A stretch of 64,000 nucleotides of DNA from Tepidiphilus olei (GTDB taxonomy: Bacteria > Pseudomonadota > Gammaproteobacteria > Burkholderiales > Rhodocyclaceae): contig NZ_SBHO01000002.1 in assembly GCF_006980705.1 (NCBI RefSeq), positions 1 through 64,000 of the forward strand, read 5' to 3'. Shown here in pieces: positions 8,324-17,170 of this stretch. The notes under the pieces were generated by a model. That model saw only the letters and a program-made list of their open reading frames with translations, made no database searches and had not been told where the DNA came from. The position numbers were made by a program, and so were the translations under genes. Position 1 is the stretch's first letter. Every line of letters begins with the position of its first letter.

Positions 8324-9250
8324 TCAGACGCGGTCGATGTGTTTTTCGCCGAAGAGCCCTTCCGGCCGGATCAGCAGGAAGACGAGTGCGAGCACGTAGG
8401 GGAACCACGAGTCGATCCCGCCGCCCACGTAAGGCCCGAGATACACTTCGGCCAGTTTTTCACTCGCCCCGATGATGAGCCCACCGACGATGGCGCCAGG
8501 CACCGAGGTTAGCCCGCCGAGGATGAGTACCGGCAATGCCTTGAGGGCCGTGAAGGTGAGGGCGAACTGCACACCGTTGCGCGACCCCCACACCAGACCG
8601 GCGACGATGGCCACGAACCCGGCCACCGCCCACACGATCACCCAGATGCGCTGCAGCGGGATGCCCACCGACAGCGCCGCCTGGTGATCGTCGGCCACCG
8701 CCCGCAGCGCCCGCCCTACTTTGGTATATTGGAAAAAGAACGCAAGCACGGCCACCAGGACGCCGGCCACCGCCGCCGCCACGAGGTCGAACTTGGAAAT
8801 CATCAAATTGTGGCGCTCGAGCAGCCACATCACCGGCTCGTCCGAGATTCCCAGGTCGAGGCCACGCACCATCGCCCCCCACATGCCCTGCGCCACCCCT
8901 TCGATGAGATAGGTGAGCCCAATGGTGGCCATGAAGAGCGTGATCGCCGGCTGATTGACCAGCTTGCGCAGCATGAAACGCTCCACCAGCCAGGCAAACA
9001 GCACCATGATCGCGGCGGTGAGCAGCAGCGCGATCCAGAAAAGCCCCGCCCACTCGGGCGAGAACCCAAACCACTGGGGCAAACGCTCGGTCAGGCCGAC
9101 GAAAGTGAGTGCGGCGAAGAAGACCATCGCCCCCTGGGCAAAGTTGAACACCCCCGAGGCCTTGAAGATGAGCACGAAACCGAGCGCCACCAAGGCATAG
9201 AGCATCCCCGCGAGCAGCCCACCGATGAGCACTTCCAGAAAGAATTGCAT
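8324..9250 (-). CDS. Branched-chain amino acid-type ABC transporter permease (LivH-like)
   Basis: The 308-aa membrane protein has eight or so transmembrane helices. It opens with LIGGLLAGMLYALVALGFVL and has FKASGVFNFAQGAMV, the conserved LivH motif. The coupling-helix region (RALRAVADDHQAALSVGI) and LTSVPGAIVGGLIIG are also standard. It forms the translocation pore with LivM. The start has an AGAAGGGACG site. The length is normal for the family (~290-310 aa). It lies in the operon 13 bp after livG ends. Confidence 0.88.
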   Translation of the reverse strand: MQFFLEVLIGGLLAGMLYALVALGFVLIFKASGVFNFAQGAMVFFAALTFVGLTERLPQWFGFSPEWAGLFWIALLLTAAIMVLFAWLVERFMLRKLVNQPAITLFMATIGLTYLIEGVAQGMWGAMVRGLDLGISDEPVMWLLERHNLMISKFDLVAAAVAGVLVAVLAFFFQYTKVGRALRAVADDHQAALSVGIPLQRIWVIVWAVAGFVAIVAGLVWGSRNGVQFALTFTALKALPVLILGGLTSVPGAIVGGLIIGASEKLAEVYLGPYVGGGIDSWFPYVLALVFLLIRPEGLFGEKHIDRV

Positions 9251-9263
9251 CGTCCCTTCTCCC

Positions 9264-10049
9264 TCAGTGGGCAGCGCCGCCGAGATAAGCTTCGATCACG
9301 ACCGGGTCGTTGCGCACCTCGTCGGGCGATCCGTCGCCGATCTTGCGACCGTAATCGAGCACGACCACCCGGTCGGAGATGTCCATCACCACCCCCATGT
9401 CGTGCTCGATGAGCACGATGGTGGTCCCCAACTGCTCGTTCACGTCGAGGATGAAGCGGCACATGTCCTGTTTCTCCTCCACGTTCATCCCGGCCATGGG
9501 TTCGTCGAGCAAGAGCAGCGAGGGTTCGGCCGCCAGCGCCCGGGCGAGTTCCACCCGTTTTTGTAGTCCATAGGGCAGACGCCCCACCGGCGTCTTGCGG
9601 ATGTTCTGGATCTCGAGGAAATCGATGATCTCCTCGACACGGCGCCGGTGCGCGATCTCCTCACGTCGACTCGGCCCCCAGTAGAGCGCATTCCACAGGA
9701 AGTTGCGCCGCATCAGGAGGTTGCGCCCGGTCATGATGTTGTCGAGCACCGTCATGCCTTTGAAAAGGGCGATGTTCTGGAACGTGCGGGCGATGCCCTG
9801 CGCCGCCGCCTCGTGGGGATTCATCCGTCGCCGCTCCTGGCCACGGAAGACGATGCGCCCCTGCTGCGGGTGATAGACGCCATTGATGACGTTGAGCATC
9901 GAGCTCTTGCCCGCCCCGTTGGGACCGATGATCGCGCGGATCTCGCCCTCGCGCACGTCGAAACTGATGTTGGTGAGCGCCTTGACCCCGCCGAACGACA
10001 GCGAGATGTTCTGCAGATCGAGGATCACGTCGCCGATGACTCGCGCCAT
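9264..10049 (-). CDS. Branched-chain amino acid-type ABC transporter ATP-binding protein (LivG-like)
   Basis: The 261-aa ATPase has Walker A GPNGAGKSS, a signature region reading GLQKRVELARAL (typical of LivG, where the LSGGQ motif is degenerate) and Walker B LLLLDEPMAGMN. ATG 10049 follows a strong GGAGGAGG site. The frame could extend to a TTG at 10064, but I judge that unlikely. It would partner the LivF-like ATPase. It begins 11 bp after the stop of the acyl-CoA synthetase gene, so the two are probably translated from one mRNA. Confidence 0.88.
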   Translation of the reverse strand: MARVIGDVILDLQNISLSFGGVKALTNISFDVREGEIRAIIGPNGAGKSSMLNVINGVYHPQQGRIVFRGQERRRMNPHEAAAQGIARTFQNIALFKGMTVLDNIMTGRNLLMRRNFLWNALYWGPSRREEIAHRRRVEEIIDFLEIQNIRKTPVGRLPYGLQKRVELARALAAEPSLLLLDEPMAGMNVEEKQDMCRFILDVNEQLGTTIVLIEHDMGVVMDISDRVVVLDYGRKIGDGSPDEVRNDPVVIEAYLGGAAH

Positions 10050-10060
10050 TTCCTCCTCCT

Positions 10061-12040
10061 TCAAGCGTGCACGCGCGGTGAGGACGGGAAGACCTTTGCG
10101 TCGCGGATGCGCACATCGGCAGCGATCTTGCCGGTGCGCCCGTCTTCGTACTTGACCGCCGTCTCGATGTATTGGCTGTCCTTGCCGGCATAGAGCGCCT
10201 CGACGAGCACGGCATACTTCTCGGAAATGAAACGCCGACGCACCTTGCGCGTGCGGGTGAGCTCCTCGTCGTCGGCATCGAGCTCCTTGTGCAGGATGAG
10301 GAAACGCCGGATCTGCGAGCCGTTCATCTGCGGATCGTGGCTCAGGTCTTCATTGACCTCTTCCACGCACTGCTGGATCAAATCGTAGACGGCCGGCTGC
10401 TGCGCCAGATCGGTATAGCCCGAATAAGCGAGCCCGCGGCGCTCGGCCCAGTTGCCCACCGCCTCCAGGTCGATGTTGATGAAGGCGGTCACGTAAGGAC
10501 GGTCGTGCCCGAAAGCCACCGCCTCCTTGATGAGAGGGAAGAACTTGAGCTTGTTCTCGATGAAATTGGGTGCAAACATCGAGCCGTCCTTGAGCCGCCC
10601 CACGTCCTTGGCCCGGTCGATGATCTTGAGGTGCCCGTCCTCGTCGAAGAAGCCCGCATCCCCCGTCATGAAATAGCCTTCCTCGTCGAAGGCCTCGGCC
10701 GTGTCCTGCGGCCGCTTGTAATAGGCTTTGAGCAGCATCGGGCCGCGTACGCGGATCTCGCCGTTGTCGGCGATCTTCACCTCCACCCCCGGCGCGGGTT
10801 TGCCCACCGAATCGAGCTTGACCTCCCCGTCTGGCTGCAGGCAGACGTAGGCGCAGGTCTCGGTCTGGCCATAGAGCTGCTTGAGGTTGATGCCAATCGA
10901 GCGGTAGAAACGGAAGAGATCCGGCCCGATCGCCGCCCCGGCCGTATAGGCCACGCGCAGGCGCGACAGACCCAGCACGTTGCGCAGCGGCCCATAGACC
11001 AGGATCTCACCCAAGGCATAGTGCAGGCGCTGCAGCAGCGGCACGGGACGCCCCTCGAGGATCTGGATACCACAGCGCTCGGCCACTTTCATGAAATGGC
11101 GAAACATCGCCTGCTTCAAACGGCCGGCATCCTCCATACGGATCCACACCTGGGTACGCAGGTTCTCGAACACGCGCGGCGGCGCGAAGTAGTACGTGGG
11201 CCCGATCTCGCGCAGATCGGTCATCACCGTCTCGCTCGACTCGGGGCAATTGATGGTGAAACCGGCGGCATAGGCCTGCGCATAGGAGAAGAGATGGTCC
11301 CCCACCCAGGCCATCGGCAGATAGGAGAGCACTTCCTCCTTGTCGGTGAGGCGGTCGAACTGTACCCCGCCCATGCCGGCGAAGAGAAAAGCCCGATGCG
11401 TCTGGCACACCCCTTTGGGCTTGCCGGTGGTGCCCGAGGTATAGAGCATGACCGAGACGTCGTCACTCTCCCCCTTCTCGATCTCCTCATCGACGAAATC
11501 GGGCTGGTTGCGATCGTGGATGCGCCCAGCCTCCAGGAGCTCGTCCAACCCTTGCAGCACCGGCAAGGTGTAGTGGCGCATCCCGCGCGGATCGTCATAG
11601 AAGATGCGCTCGAGCGAGGGCAGGCGATCGAGGATCTCGAGGAGCTTGTCGACCTGCTCCTGATCCTCCACCACCGCCATCTTGACCTCGGCGTCCTGCA
11701 GCACGTAGGCCATCTCCTCGGCGATCGCATCCTGGTAGAGCAGCACCGGGATGCCACCCAGGCATTGCGCCGCGGCCACCGCCAGGTAGAGGCGGGGCCG
11801 GTTGTCACCGACGATGGCCAAACGGTCGCCGCGCCGGAAACCCGCCTCGGCCAGCCCACAGGCGAGCGCGCGCACCTGGGCATAGCACTCCCCCCAGGTG
11901 TAGGTCTGCCAGATGCCGTATTCCTTCTCGCGGATCGCCGGCCGGTCGGCGCGCACGCGGGCATGATGCCGCAGCATGCGCGGGAAAGTCTCCAGTCCCG
12001 GGATGATCGCAGGGGCATGCGGTTTCGCGCCCTCGGCCAT
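10061..12040 (-). CDS. AMP-dependent acyl-CoA synthetase (long-chain fatty acid-CoA ligase type)
   Basis: The 659-aa adenylate-forming enzyme has the phosphate loop YTSGTTGKPKG at residues 190-200, a YGQTET motif and GYFMTGDAGFFDEDG (ribose-binding Asp). It resembles FadD and bubblegum-type ligases found at the head of liv-type clusters. It would convert an imported carboxylic acid to its acyl-CoA using ATP and CoA. The frame runs 87 codons farther upstream, but ATG 12040 has a GGAGGA site and begins where family members begin. It is the first gene of the transporter operon. The promoter should lie in the 247 bp shared with the divergent tonB gene. Confidence 0.87.
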   Translation of the reverse strand: MAEGAKPHAPAIIPGLETFPRMLRHHARVRADRPAIREKEYGIWQTYTWGECYAQVRALACGLAEAGFRRGDRLAIVGDNRPRLYLAVAAAQCLGGIPVLLYQDAIAEEMAYVLQDAEVKMAVVEDQEQVDKLLEILDRLPSLERIFYDDPRGMRHYTLPVLQGLDELLEAGRIHDRNQPDFVDEEIEKGESDDVSVMLYTSGTTGKPKGVCQTHRAFLFAGMGGVQFDRLTDKEEVLSYLPMAWVGDHLFSYAQAYAAGFTINCPESSETVMTDLREIGPTYYFAPPRVFENLRTQVWIRMEDAGRLKQAMFRHFMKVAERCGIQILEGRPVPLLQRLHYALGEILVYGPLRNVLGLSRLRVAYTAGAAIGPDLFRFYRSIGINLKQLYGQTETCAYVCLQPDGEVKLDSVGKPAPGVEVKIADNGEIRVRGPMLLKAYYKRPQDTAEAFDEEGYFMTGDAGFFDEDGHLKIIDRAKDVGRLKDGSMFAPNFIENKLKFFPLIKEAVAFGHDRPYVTAFINIDLEAVGNWAERRGLAYSGYTDLAQQPAVYDLIQQCVEEVNEDLSHDPQMNGSQIRRFLILHKELDADDEELTRTRKVRRRFISEKYAVLVEALYAGKDSQYIETAVKYEDGRTGKIAADVRIRDAKVFPSSPRVHA

Positions 12041-12223
12041 GCCAATCCTCCTCCAATACGATGAGTGTGTAGAACCCCGCCGTCGTTCTCGTTTTGCGGC
12101 GGGGCCGTCTCCCTCCACTCGACGGCTGCATTGTGCCGACGAAGTTTTGCAAGGGTTTGTCACGAACGTAACGTGAATGTAACGACGGATTACCGGATCC
12201 CGCGTGACGTGCGAAATATTTTT

Positions 12224-12253
12224 TTGCACTTGATACTGATTATCGTTTACCAT
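12224..12253 (+). promoter_or_regulatory. Candidate sigma-70 promoter with overlapping Fur box
   Basis: GATACTGATTATCGTTTAC at 12232-12250 matches the 19-bp Fur consensus GATAATGATAATCATTATC at 14 positions. It lies between a -35-like TTGCAC (12224-12229) and a -10-like TACCAT (12248-12253), with an 18-bp spacer. That is the classic geometry for iron-dependent repression. It sits 37 bp upstream of tonB, whose operon carries a siderophore receptor and piuC. The match was made by eye, and no binding data are implied. Confidence 0.75.
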
Positions 12254-12287
12254 ATCATTTACAAAGGAACGTTTCCCACCCCGGACC

Positions 12288-12989
12288 ATGACTCCAGACA
12301 CTCATCGCGTCATCTCGCCCTGGTCGATTGTCGCCGCCCTCGCGCTGCACGGGGCGATCCTCTACGCTAGCGCACGCGCCCTGCCCGAAGTGCAGGCGCC
12401 TGCCGCGGCCCCGATCATGACGCTCGCCTGGGTCGCTCCGTCGCCCGAACCCGCTCCCGCAGTGGCGCCGGCGCCTGCCGCCGAACCCCCTCCGACCCCT
12501 CCCAAAGCGAAAGCGCCTGCCCGCTCGCAGCCAAAATCCCATGCGACGGCTCGGCCCACTCCAGCACCACCGCCACCGAAAATGGCAAACGCCGCCCCGG
12601 CCCCGGCCACCCCGGCAAACGAGGCGACGGCAGACTCCGCGCCGGCAGCGGACGCTTCCACCGCTGCCCACGGCAGCACCCCGAGCGCCGAAGCCGCGCC
12701 TTTCGTCGAACCGCGCTTCGATGTCGCCTACCTCGCCAACCCTCGACCCGCCTATCCCCCCGTCTCACGCCAACTCGGCGAACAAGGGAAGGTGATCCTG
12801 CGCGTACTGGTCGGAGCTGACGGGTCGCCTCGCCACGTCGAGATGGAGCGCTCCTCGGGCTACCCCCGGCTCGACCGGGCCGCGCGCGACGCCGTCGAAC
12901 GTTGGAAATTCGTTCCCGCACGCCGCGGCGACACGCCGGTCGAGGCCACGGTACTCGTGCCCATCGCTTTTTCCCTTTCTTCTTCCTGA
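12288..12989 (+). CDS. tonB: Energy transducer TonB
   Basis: The 233-aa protein has one N-terminal membrane helix (about residues 10-30), a Pro/Ala-rich periplasm-spanning spacer (about 40-140, PAPAAEPPPTPPKAKAP and similar), and a C-terminal TonB fold from about 145. That fold includes ANPRPAYPPVSRQLGEQGKV, VLVGADGSP and a tail ending near VERWKFVPAR. It couples the inner-membrane proton-motive force to outer-membrane receptors. It is first in the Fur-box operon, 19 bp before exbB. The dedicated tonB-exbB-exbD-receptor layout suggests this set serves the adjoining siderophore receptor. Confidence 0.93.
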   Translation: MTPDTHRVISPWSIVAALALHGAILYASARALPEVQAPAAAPIMTLAWVAPSPEPAPAVAPAPAAEPPPTPPKAKAPARSQPKSHATARPTPAPPPPKMANAAPAPATPANEATADSAPAADASTAAHGSTPSAEAAPFVEPRFDVAYLANPRPAYPPVSRQLGEQGKVILRVLVGADGSPRHVEMERSSGYPRLDRAARDAVERWKFVPARRGDTPVEATVLVPIAFSLSSS

Positions 12990-13008
12990 TCTTTGCGGAG
13001 CCTTACCC

Positions 13009-13776
13009 ATGAACGAACCCCTGCTGCATTTCTTTTCCCAAGGCGACGGCGTAAGCCGCTTCATCTTCCTGCTGCTCGCGCTGCTCTCCGTATCGAGCTG
13101 GGCCGTGATCCTCGCCAAAACGGCACTGCACCTGCGTCTGTCGCGGCGAGCCGCCCAGTTTCTGCGCCGATTCTGGAACGCGGGCGATCTGGCCGAGATC
13201 GCGCGCGACCTCAGGGAACACGGCGCGATCGATCCCGCCTCACACCTCGTCCATCACGGTCTCGAAGTTCTGGAGCGCATCGACCGGGCAGGAGAAAACG
13301 CCGCGACACGTCCCGGAGCACTCGGAGAACGAGACGAGCCGCAGGAACTCCTCACCCGGGCCTTGCGCCGTGCCATCGACGAAGCCCGCGCCCGCGACGA
13401 AGCCGGCATGACGCTCCTCGGTACTACCGCCTCCAGCGCCCCCTTCATCGGGCTCTTTGGCACCGTCTGGGGCATTTATCACGCACTGCAGGCGATCGCC
13501 GCCAGCGGGAGCGCCTCGCTCGACAAAGTGGCCGGCCCCATCGGTGAAGCCCTGGTGATGACCGGATTCGGTCTGGCCACCGCGATTCCGGCCGCGATCG
13601 CGTACAACGCCTTCAGCCGCATCCAGCGCCGCCGCACCCAGGAGCTGGAGTCCTTCGCCTATGACGTCTACACCTTCCTCGTCACCGGCATCAAACGTCC
13701 GACGACCCGGTCCGAACCCGCCGTCGTCGCGCTCGGTGTCGACGCCCCTCGCCCTGCCCGCAAGACTGCCTCCTGA
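13009..13776 (+). CDS. exbB: TonB-system proton channel protein ExbB (MotA/TolQ/ExbB family)
   Basis: The 255-aa membrane protein has three transmembrane helices: residues about 17-37, about 140-165 (LGTTASSAPFIGLFGTVWGIY) and about 180-205 (GEALVMTGFGLATAIPAAIAY). The second and third motifs are diagnostic of the family. ExbB forms the pentameric proton channel around ExbD that energises TonB. A long cytoplasmic loop separates the first and second helices. It is followed by exbD after 12 bp. Length and topology are normal. Confidence 0.93.
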   Translation: MNEPLLHFFSQGDGVSRFIFLLLALLSVSSWAVILAKTALHLRLSRRAAQFLRRFWNAGDLAEIARDLREHGAIDPASHLVHHGLEVLERIDRAGENAATRPGALGERDEPQELLTRALRRAIDEARARDEAGMTLLGTTASSAPFIGLFGTVWGIYHALQAIAASGSASLDKVAGPIGEALVMTGFGLATAIPAAIAYNAFSRIQRRRTQELESFAYDVYTFLVTGIKRPTTRSEPAVVALGVDAPRPARKTAS

Positions 13777-13788
13777 CGGAGATCTCTC

Positions 13789-14211
13789 ATGGCCTTCGCT
13801 CGACTCGACAGCACCGGTGACACCGAACCGATCAACGAGATCAACATGGTGCCCTTCATCGACGTGATGCTGGTGCTGCTCATCATCTTCATCGTCACCG
13901 CCCCCTTGATGACCCACGCGGTGAAAGTCGACCTGCCTCAGGCGAGCAGCGTCCCCGACACCCAACGCGACGAAGAGCGCCTACGCCTGCGGCTCGCCGC
14001 CGACGGGCAGACCCTGCACTGGAACGACGAGGCGATCGACTGGACGGCGCTGGAGCCGCGCCTCGCCGAACTCACGCCCCAGACCACGCTGGAGCTGCAA
14101 GCCGATCGTGCCACCCCCTATGAGGCGATCGCCCGTTTGATGGCGGCCGCCTCGCGCCACGGCCTGGCGAAGATCGCCTTCGTGACCCTGCCGGGTGAGC
14201 CCTCGCCCTGA
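13789..14211 (+). CDS. exbD: TonB-system protein ExbD
   Basis: The 140-aa protein has one transmembrane helix (INMVPFIDVMLVLLIIFIV region) that carries Asp25, the proton-carrying residue of ExbD. A periplasmic domain follows, with LPQASS and LRLAADGQTLHWN. It works with ExbB and TonB in the same operon. Its stop lies 40 bp before the receptor start. The receptor frame could be read from within exbD, but that would give an implausible N-terminus. Confidence 0.93.
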   Translation: MAFARLDSTGDTEPINEINMVPFIDVMLVLLIIFIVTAPLMTHAVKVDLPQASSVPDTQRDEERLRLRLAADGQTLHWNDEAIDWTALEPRLAELTPQTTLELQADRATPYEAIARLMAAASRHGLAKIAFVTLPGEPSP

Positions 14212-14251
14212 AAAACGACGACGCTTTTCCCAACCCCAAGGAGTGTTTTCG

Positions 14252-16444
14252 ATGTCGACCGTCCCTCCGCACGAACCCCAGCCGCAAGCGGAAAACGCCG
14301 CGCTTCTTCGTCCCAAGGTCCTGCCGCTGGGTGCGGCGGTGCTCATCGGACTGGGTGCCGCGCAACCGGCGCTGGCTCAAAGCGCCGAAACCGGCGCTGC
14401 CGACGCCCAAGTCCTGCCCACCGTGACCGTGACCGATCAAGCCCCCGTTGCCGAAGAGGGGTACCTCAAGCGCACCACCCGCGTGGGCAAAACGCTGCAA
14501 GACCCGCAGGAGATTCCCCAGGCGATCACCATCCTCACCCGCGACCTGCTCGAAGACCAGCAAGTGGGTTCCTTGCGCGAGGCGCTGCGCAACGTCTCGG
14601 GACTCACCTTCAACGCCGCCGAGGGTGGGCGCTCCGGCGACAACATGATGCTGCGTGGTTTCTATACCTTCGGCGACATGTACCTCGACGGCATGCGCGA
14701 CACGGCGCAATACAACCGCGAGACCTTCAATCTCGAGAGCGTGGAAGTGCTGCGCGGCGCCGCCGCCATGCTCTACGGCCGCGGCCAGGCGGGTGGCGTC
14801 ATCAACCAGGTGAGCAAGACGCCGTTGCCCGTCGACAAGTACAAGCTCACCGGCTCGGTCGGTACCGAGGACTATCGCGAGGGCACGGCCGATCTCAACA
14901 AAACCCTGGGTGAGAACTCGGCGCTGCGCGTCAATCTCATGAAACGCGTGGAAGGCAGCTGGCGCAAGAACCCGGCCAACGGCGCCGAACCCGAGGTCGA
15001 CCGCCAGGGTGCGGCCCTGAGTTTCGTCCACGGCATGGGCACGCGCGACGAAGTGCAGCTCAGCTACTACTATCTACAGACTCGCGACAATCCCGACTAC
15101 GGCGTGCCCTTCGATGCCACGACCAAGCGGCCGCTCAAACGCTTTGGATCCTCCGCCTTCTGGGGCACCGACGATACCTTCGACGACTCGGACACACACA
15201 TCGCCACCGCCACCTACACCCACCGTTTCCAACCGGGCACCGAGTGGCGCACGAGCCTTCGTTTCGCCGATTACGACCGCAGTTATTGGGCGCTCGCCCC
15301 TTCACGCACTAGCGCGCCCGCTGCCGACGGTTCGAGTGGCAGCTCGAAAACACGCAACACCGACTATCAAACCGTGGCGCTGCAATCCGATCTCACGCAC
15401 GCCCTCACGCTCGCCGGCATGCGCCATGAACTGCTCCTGGGATTCGAATACCTCAACGAAGACAGTCACCGCCGCGCGCTGCGCAATCTCGCTCCCCAGG
15501 GGGCACCCGCTTTCTATCGTCCCGGTATCGAAGATCCCAGGGCGAGCGCCACCGATTTCACGGGCGATAGCTACGCGCTGCTCGCCCAAGACACGATCGA
15601 ATTCCTGCCCGGTTGGAAACTCACCTTGGGCGCACGTCGCGACGAGCTCTCCGCCGACTATAGCAACGTCAATTCTCCCCGTCTCGACTACGGCGAGAAC
15701 AGCTACCGCGCCGGCCTGTCGTGGATGCCCACCGCCAACCAACACTACTACCTCTCGTGGTCCGACAGTTTCAGCCCCACCGCCGACCTCTACCAGCTCT
15801 CCGGCGGCGAGTATCCGGCCGAGCGCAGCGACGTGGTCGAGCTCGGTGCCAAGTGGATGCTCTTCGAAGGCGATCTCTCGCTGCGCGCCGCCCTCTATCG
15901 TGCCACCAAAGACTGGGAACGCAACACCGATCTCGAGACCACTGGCGCCATCCTCAGCCGCAAGCGCCGCACCGATGGGTTGGAGCTCGAAGCCGCCGGC
16001 CGCATCACCGAGCGCTGGGAAGTTTTCGCCGGCCTATCCCTGATGGACGCCGAGATCCTCAAAGTCGCCCCCGGCGCCGATCCGCGATTCAAGGGGCAGC
16101 AGCCGCGCAATACGCCCGACTACACCTTCAACCTGTGGACCACCTACCGCTTCATGCCTCATTGGAAAGCCGGTCTGGGCGCCGAGACCAAGGGCGAGCG
16201 CTATGGCTACAACCCCATGGCCGCCAACGGACCCTTCGTGAACGGCAAGTTCTCGCCCAATGTCGCTCCCTCCTACACCCGCTGGGACGCGATGCTCGCC
16301 TACGAGCAGCCCTCTTACACGATACGCATGAACGTGCGCAACCTCTTCGACAAGGTCTATTATGATGCCCTCTACGACAACGGGGGCTTCGTCGTCCCCG
16401 GCACCGACCGGGCGGTGATCCTCACGGCCGAGTTCAAGTTCTGA
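14252..16444 (+). CDS. TonB-dependent siderophore receptor (Fiu/PiuA-like)
   Basis: The 730-aa outer-membrane receptor has an unusually long signal region (about 43 residues, cleavage after PALAQ) and a TonB-box-like LPTVTVTD. The plug domain contains LQDPQEIPQAITILTRDLL and MMLRGFYTFGDMYLDGMRD. A 22-stranded barrel follows, ending in a terminal Phe (ILTAEFKF). The order receptor then piuC is that of Fiu/YbiX and PiuA/PiuC in E. coli and Pseudomonas, which take up catecholate siderophores and monomeric catechols. The start is ATG 14252 with an AAGGAG site. An upstream in-frame ATG inside exbD is rejected. Confidence 0.88.
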   Translation: MSTVPPHEPQPQAENAALLRPKVLPLGAAVLIGLGAAQPALAQSAETGAADAQVLPTVTVTDQAPVAEEGYLKRTTRVGKTLQDPQEIPQAITILTRDLLEDQQVGSLREALRNVSGLTFNAAEGGRSGDNMMLRGFYTFGDMYLDGMRDTAQYNRETFNLESVEVLRGAAAMLYGRGQAGGVINQVSKTPLPVDKYKLTGSVGTEDYREGTADLNKTLGENSALRVNLMKRVEGSWRKNPANGAEPEVDRQGAALSFVHGMGTRDEVQLSYYYLQTRDNPDYGVPFDATTKRPLKRFGSSAFWGTDDTFDDSDTHIATATYTHRFQPGTEWRTSLRFADYDRSYWALAPSRTSAPAADGSSGSSKTRNTDYQTVALQSDLTHALTLAGMRHELLLGFEYLNEDSHRRALRNLAPQGAPAFYRPGIEDPRASATDFTGDSYALLAQDTIEFLPGWKLTLGARRDELSADYSNVNSPRLDYGENSYRAGLSWMPTANQHYYLSWSDSFSPTADLYQLSGGEYPAERSDVVELGAKWMLFEGDLSLRAALYRATKDWERNTDLETTGAILSRKRRTDGLELEAAGRITERWEVFAGLSLMDAEILKVAPGADPRFKGQQPRNTPDYTFNLWTTYRFMPHWKAGLGAETKGERYGYNPMAANGPFVNGKFSPNVAPSYTRWDAMLAYEQPSYTIRMNVRNLFDKVYYDALYDNGGFVVPGTDRAVILTAEFKF

Positions 16445-16450
16445 ATTTTC

Positions 16451-16471
16451 GGCGGGGCGCGAAGCCCCGCC
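16451..16471 (+). terminator. GC-rich stem-loop between receptor and piuC
   Basis: GGCGGGGC (16451-16458) pairs perfectly with GCCCCGCC (16464-16471) around the loop GCGAA. The 8-bp stem lies 6 bp after the receptor stop. It has no U-run, so it is not a standard intrinsic terminator. It may instead protect the upstream message or dampen expression of piuC. Confidence 0.4.
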
Positions 16472-16487
16472 TCTCACGGAAAATGCC

Positions 16488-17168
16488 ATGCTCCTGACGA
16501 TCGACGAAGTCCTCTCCGCCGCGGAAGTCGACCATGCCCGGGCACTGCTCGCGCAGGCGCGCTGGGTCGATGGCCGCAGTACCGCCGGGCCGCTCGCCCG
16601 CGAAGTCAAGAACAACCTGCAGATCGCCGAAGACTGCCCCACCCTCGCCCCCTTGCGCCAGCTGGTGCTGCAGGCGCTCGAGCGCGAGCCGCTCGTTTTT
16701 TCGGCCGTCCTGCCGCGCGACATCTTCCCGCCGCAGTTCAACCGCTATCGCGCCGTCGGCGAAGGCGAACGCTACGGGCCCCACGTCGATGCCGCCATCC
16801 GCCTCGTCGGCGAACGAAAACTGCGCACCGACGTCTCGGCCACTCTCTTTTTCAGCGCACCGGAGGAATACGACGGGGGCGAGCTCGTCATCCACGACCT
16901 CTTCGGCACGCAGCGCGTCAAGGAAAAGGCCGGCTCCATCGTCATCTACCCTGCGAGTTCGCTGCACGAGGTCACGCCGGTCACCCGGGGAGAGCGGCTC
17001 GCCTCTTTCATGTGGTTCCAGAGCCTGGTGCCCGATCCGGTCGAGCGGCGCATGCTGTTCGAACTCGACATGGCCACCCTCACACTGCGCAGCGAACACG
17101 GCGAAGGGGCACTCGCCGCCCGATTCTCCACCCTCTATCACAACCTGCTGCGGCGCTGGAGCGTCTAG
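16488..17168 (+). CDS. piuC: Fe(II)/2-oxoglutarate-dependent dioxygenase PiuC (PKHD-type hydroxylase)
   Basis: The 226-aa product matches PiuC/YbiX. The iron ligands are visible as His99 and Asp101 (GPHVDAAIR) and His160 (SSLHEVTPV), with the 2-oxoglutarate-binding Arg170 (TRGERLASFMWFQS). The family is iron-repressed and sits next to catecholate-type receptors. It is proposed to modify an imported siderophore or an envelope target, and its natural substrate is unsettled. It follows the receptor by 43 bp with a GC-rich hairpin between. The dehydrogenase gene begins 2 bp after its stop, so the two are probably co-expressed. Confidence 0.88.
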   Translation: MLLTIDEVLSAAEVDHARALLAQARWVDGRSTAGPLAREVKNNLQIAEDCPTLAPLRQLVLQALEREPLVFSAVLPRDIFPPQFNRYRAVGEGERYGPHVDAAIRLVGERKLRTDVSATLFFSAPEEYDGGELVIHDLFGTQRVKEKAGSIVIYPASSLHEVTPVTRGERLASFMWFQSLVPDPVERRMLFELDMATLTLRSEHGEGALAARFSTLYHNLLRRWSV

Positions 17169-17170
17169 CC

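Noticed and set aside
5798-8512. 904-codon open frame on the plus strand across the liv genes
   Set aside because: It lies opposite a clear ABC transporter operon. The translation is His/Arg/Asp-rich with no family motif, a by-product of GC-rich codon use.
10172-12064. 630-codon plus-strand open frame opposite the acyl-CoA synthetase
   Set aside because: The minus strand encodes a complete adenylate-forming enzyme. The plus frame has no recognisable motifs and no ribosome site.
16451-16471. Intrinsic terminator after the siderophore receptor
   Set aside because: The stem is strong but no U-run follows, and piuC begins 17 bp later on the same strand. I list it as a hairpin with modest confidence only.
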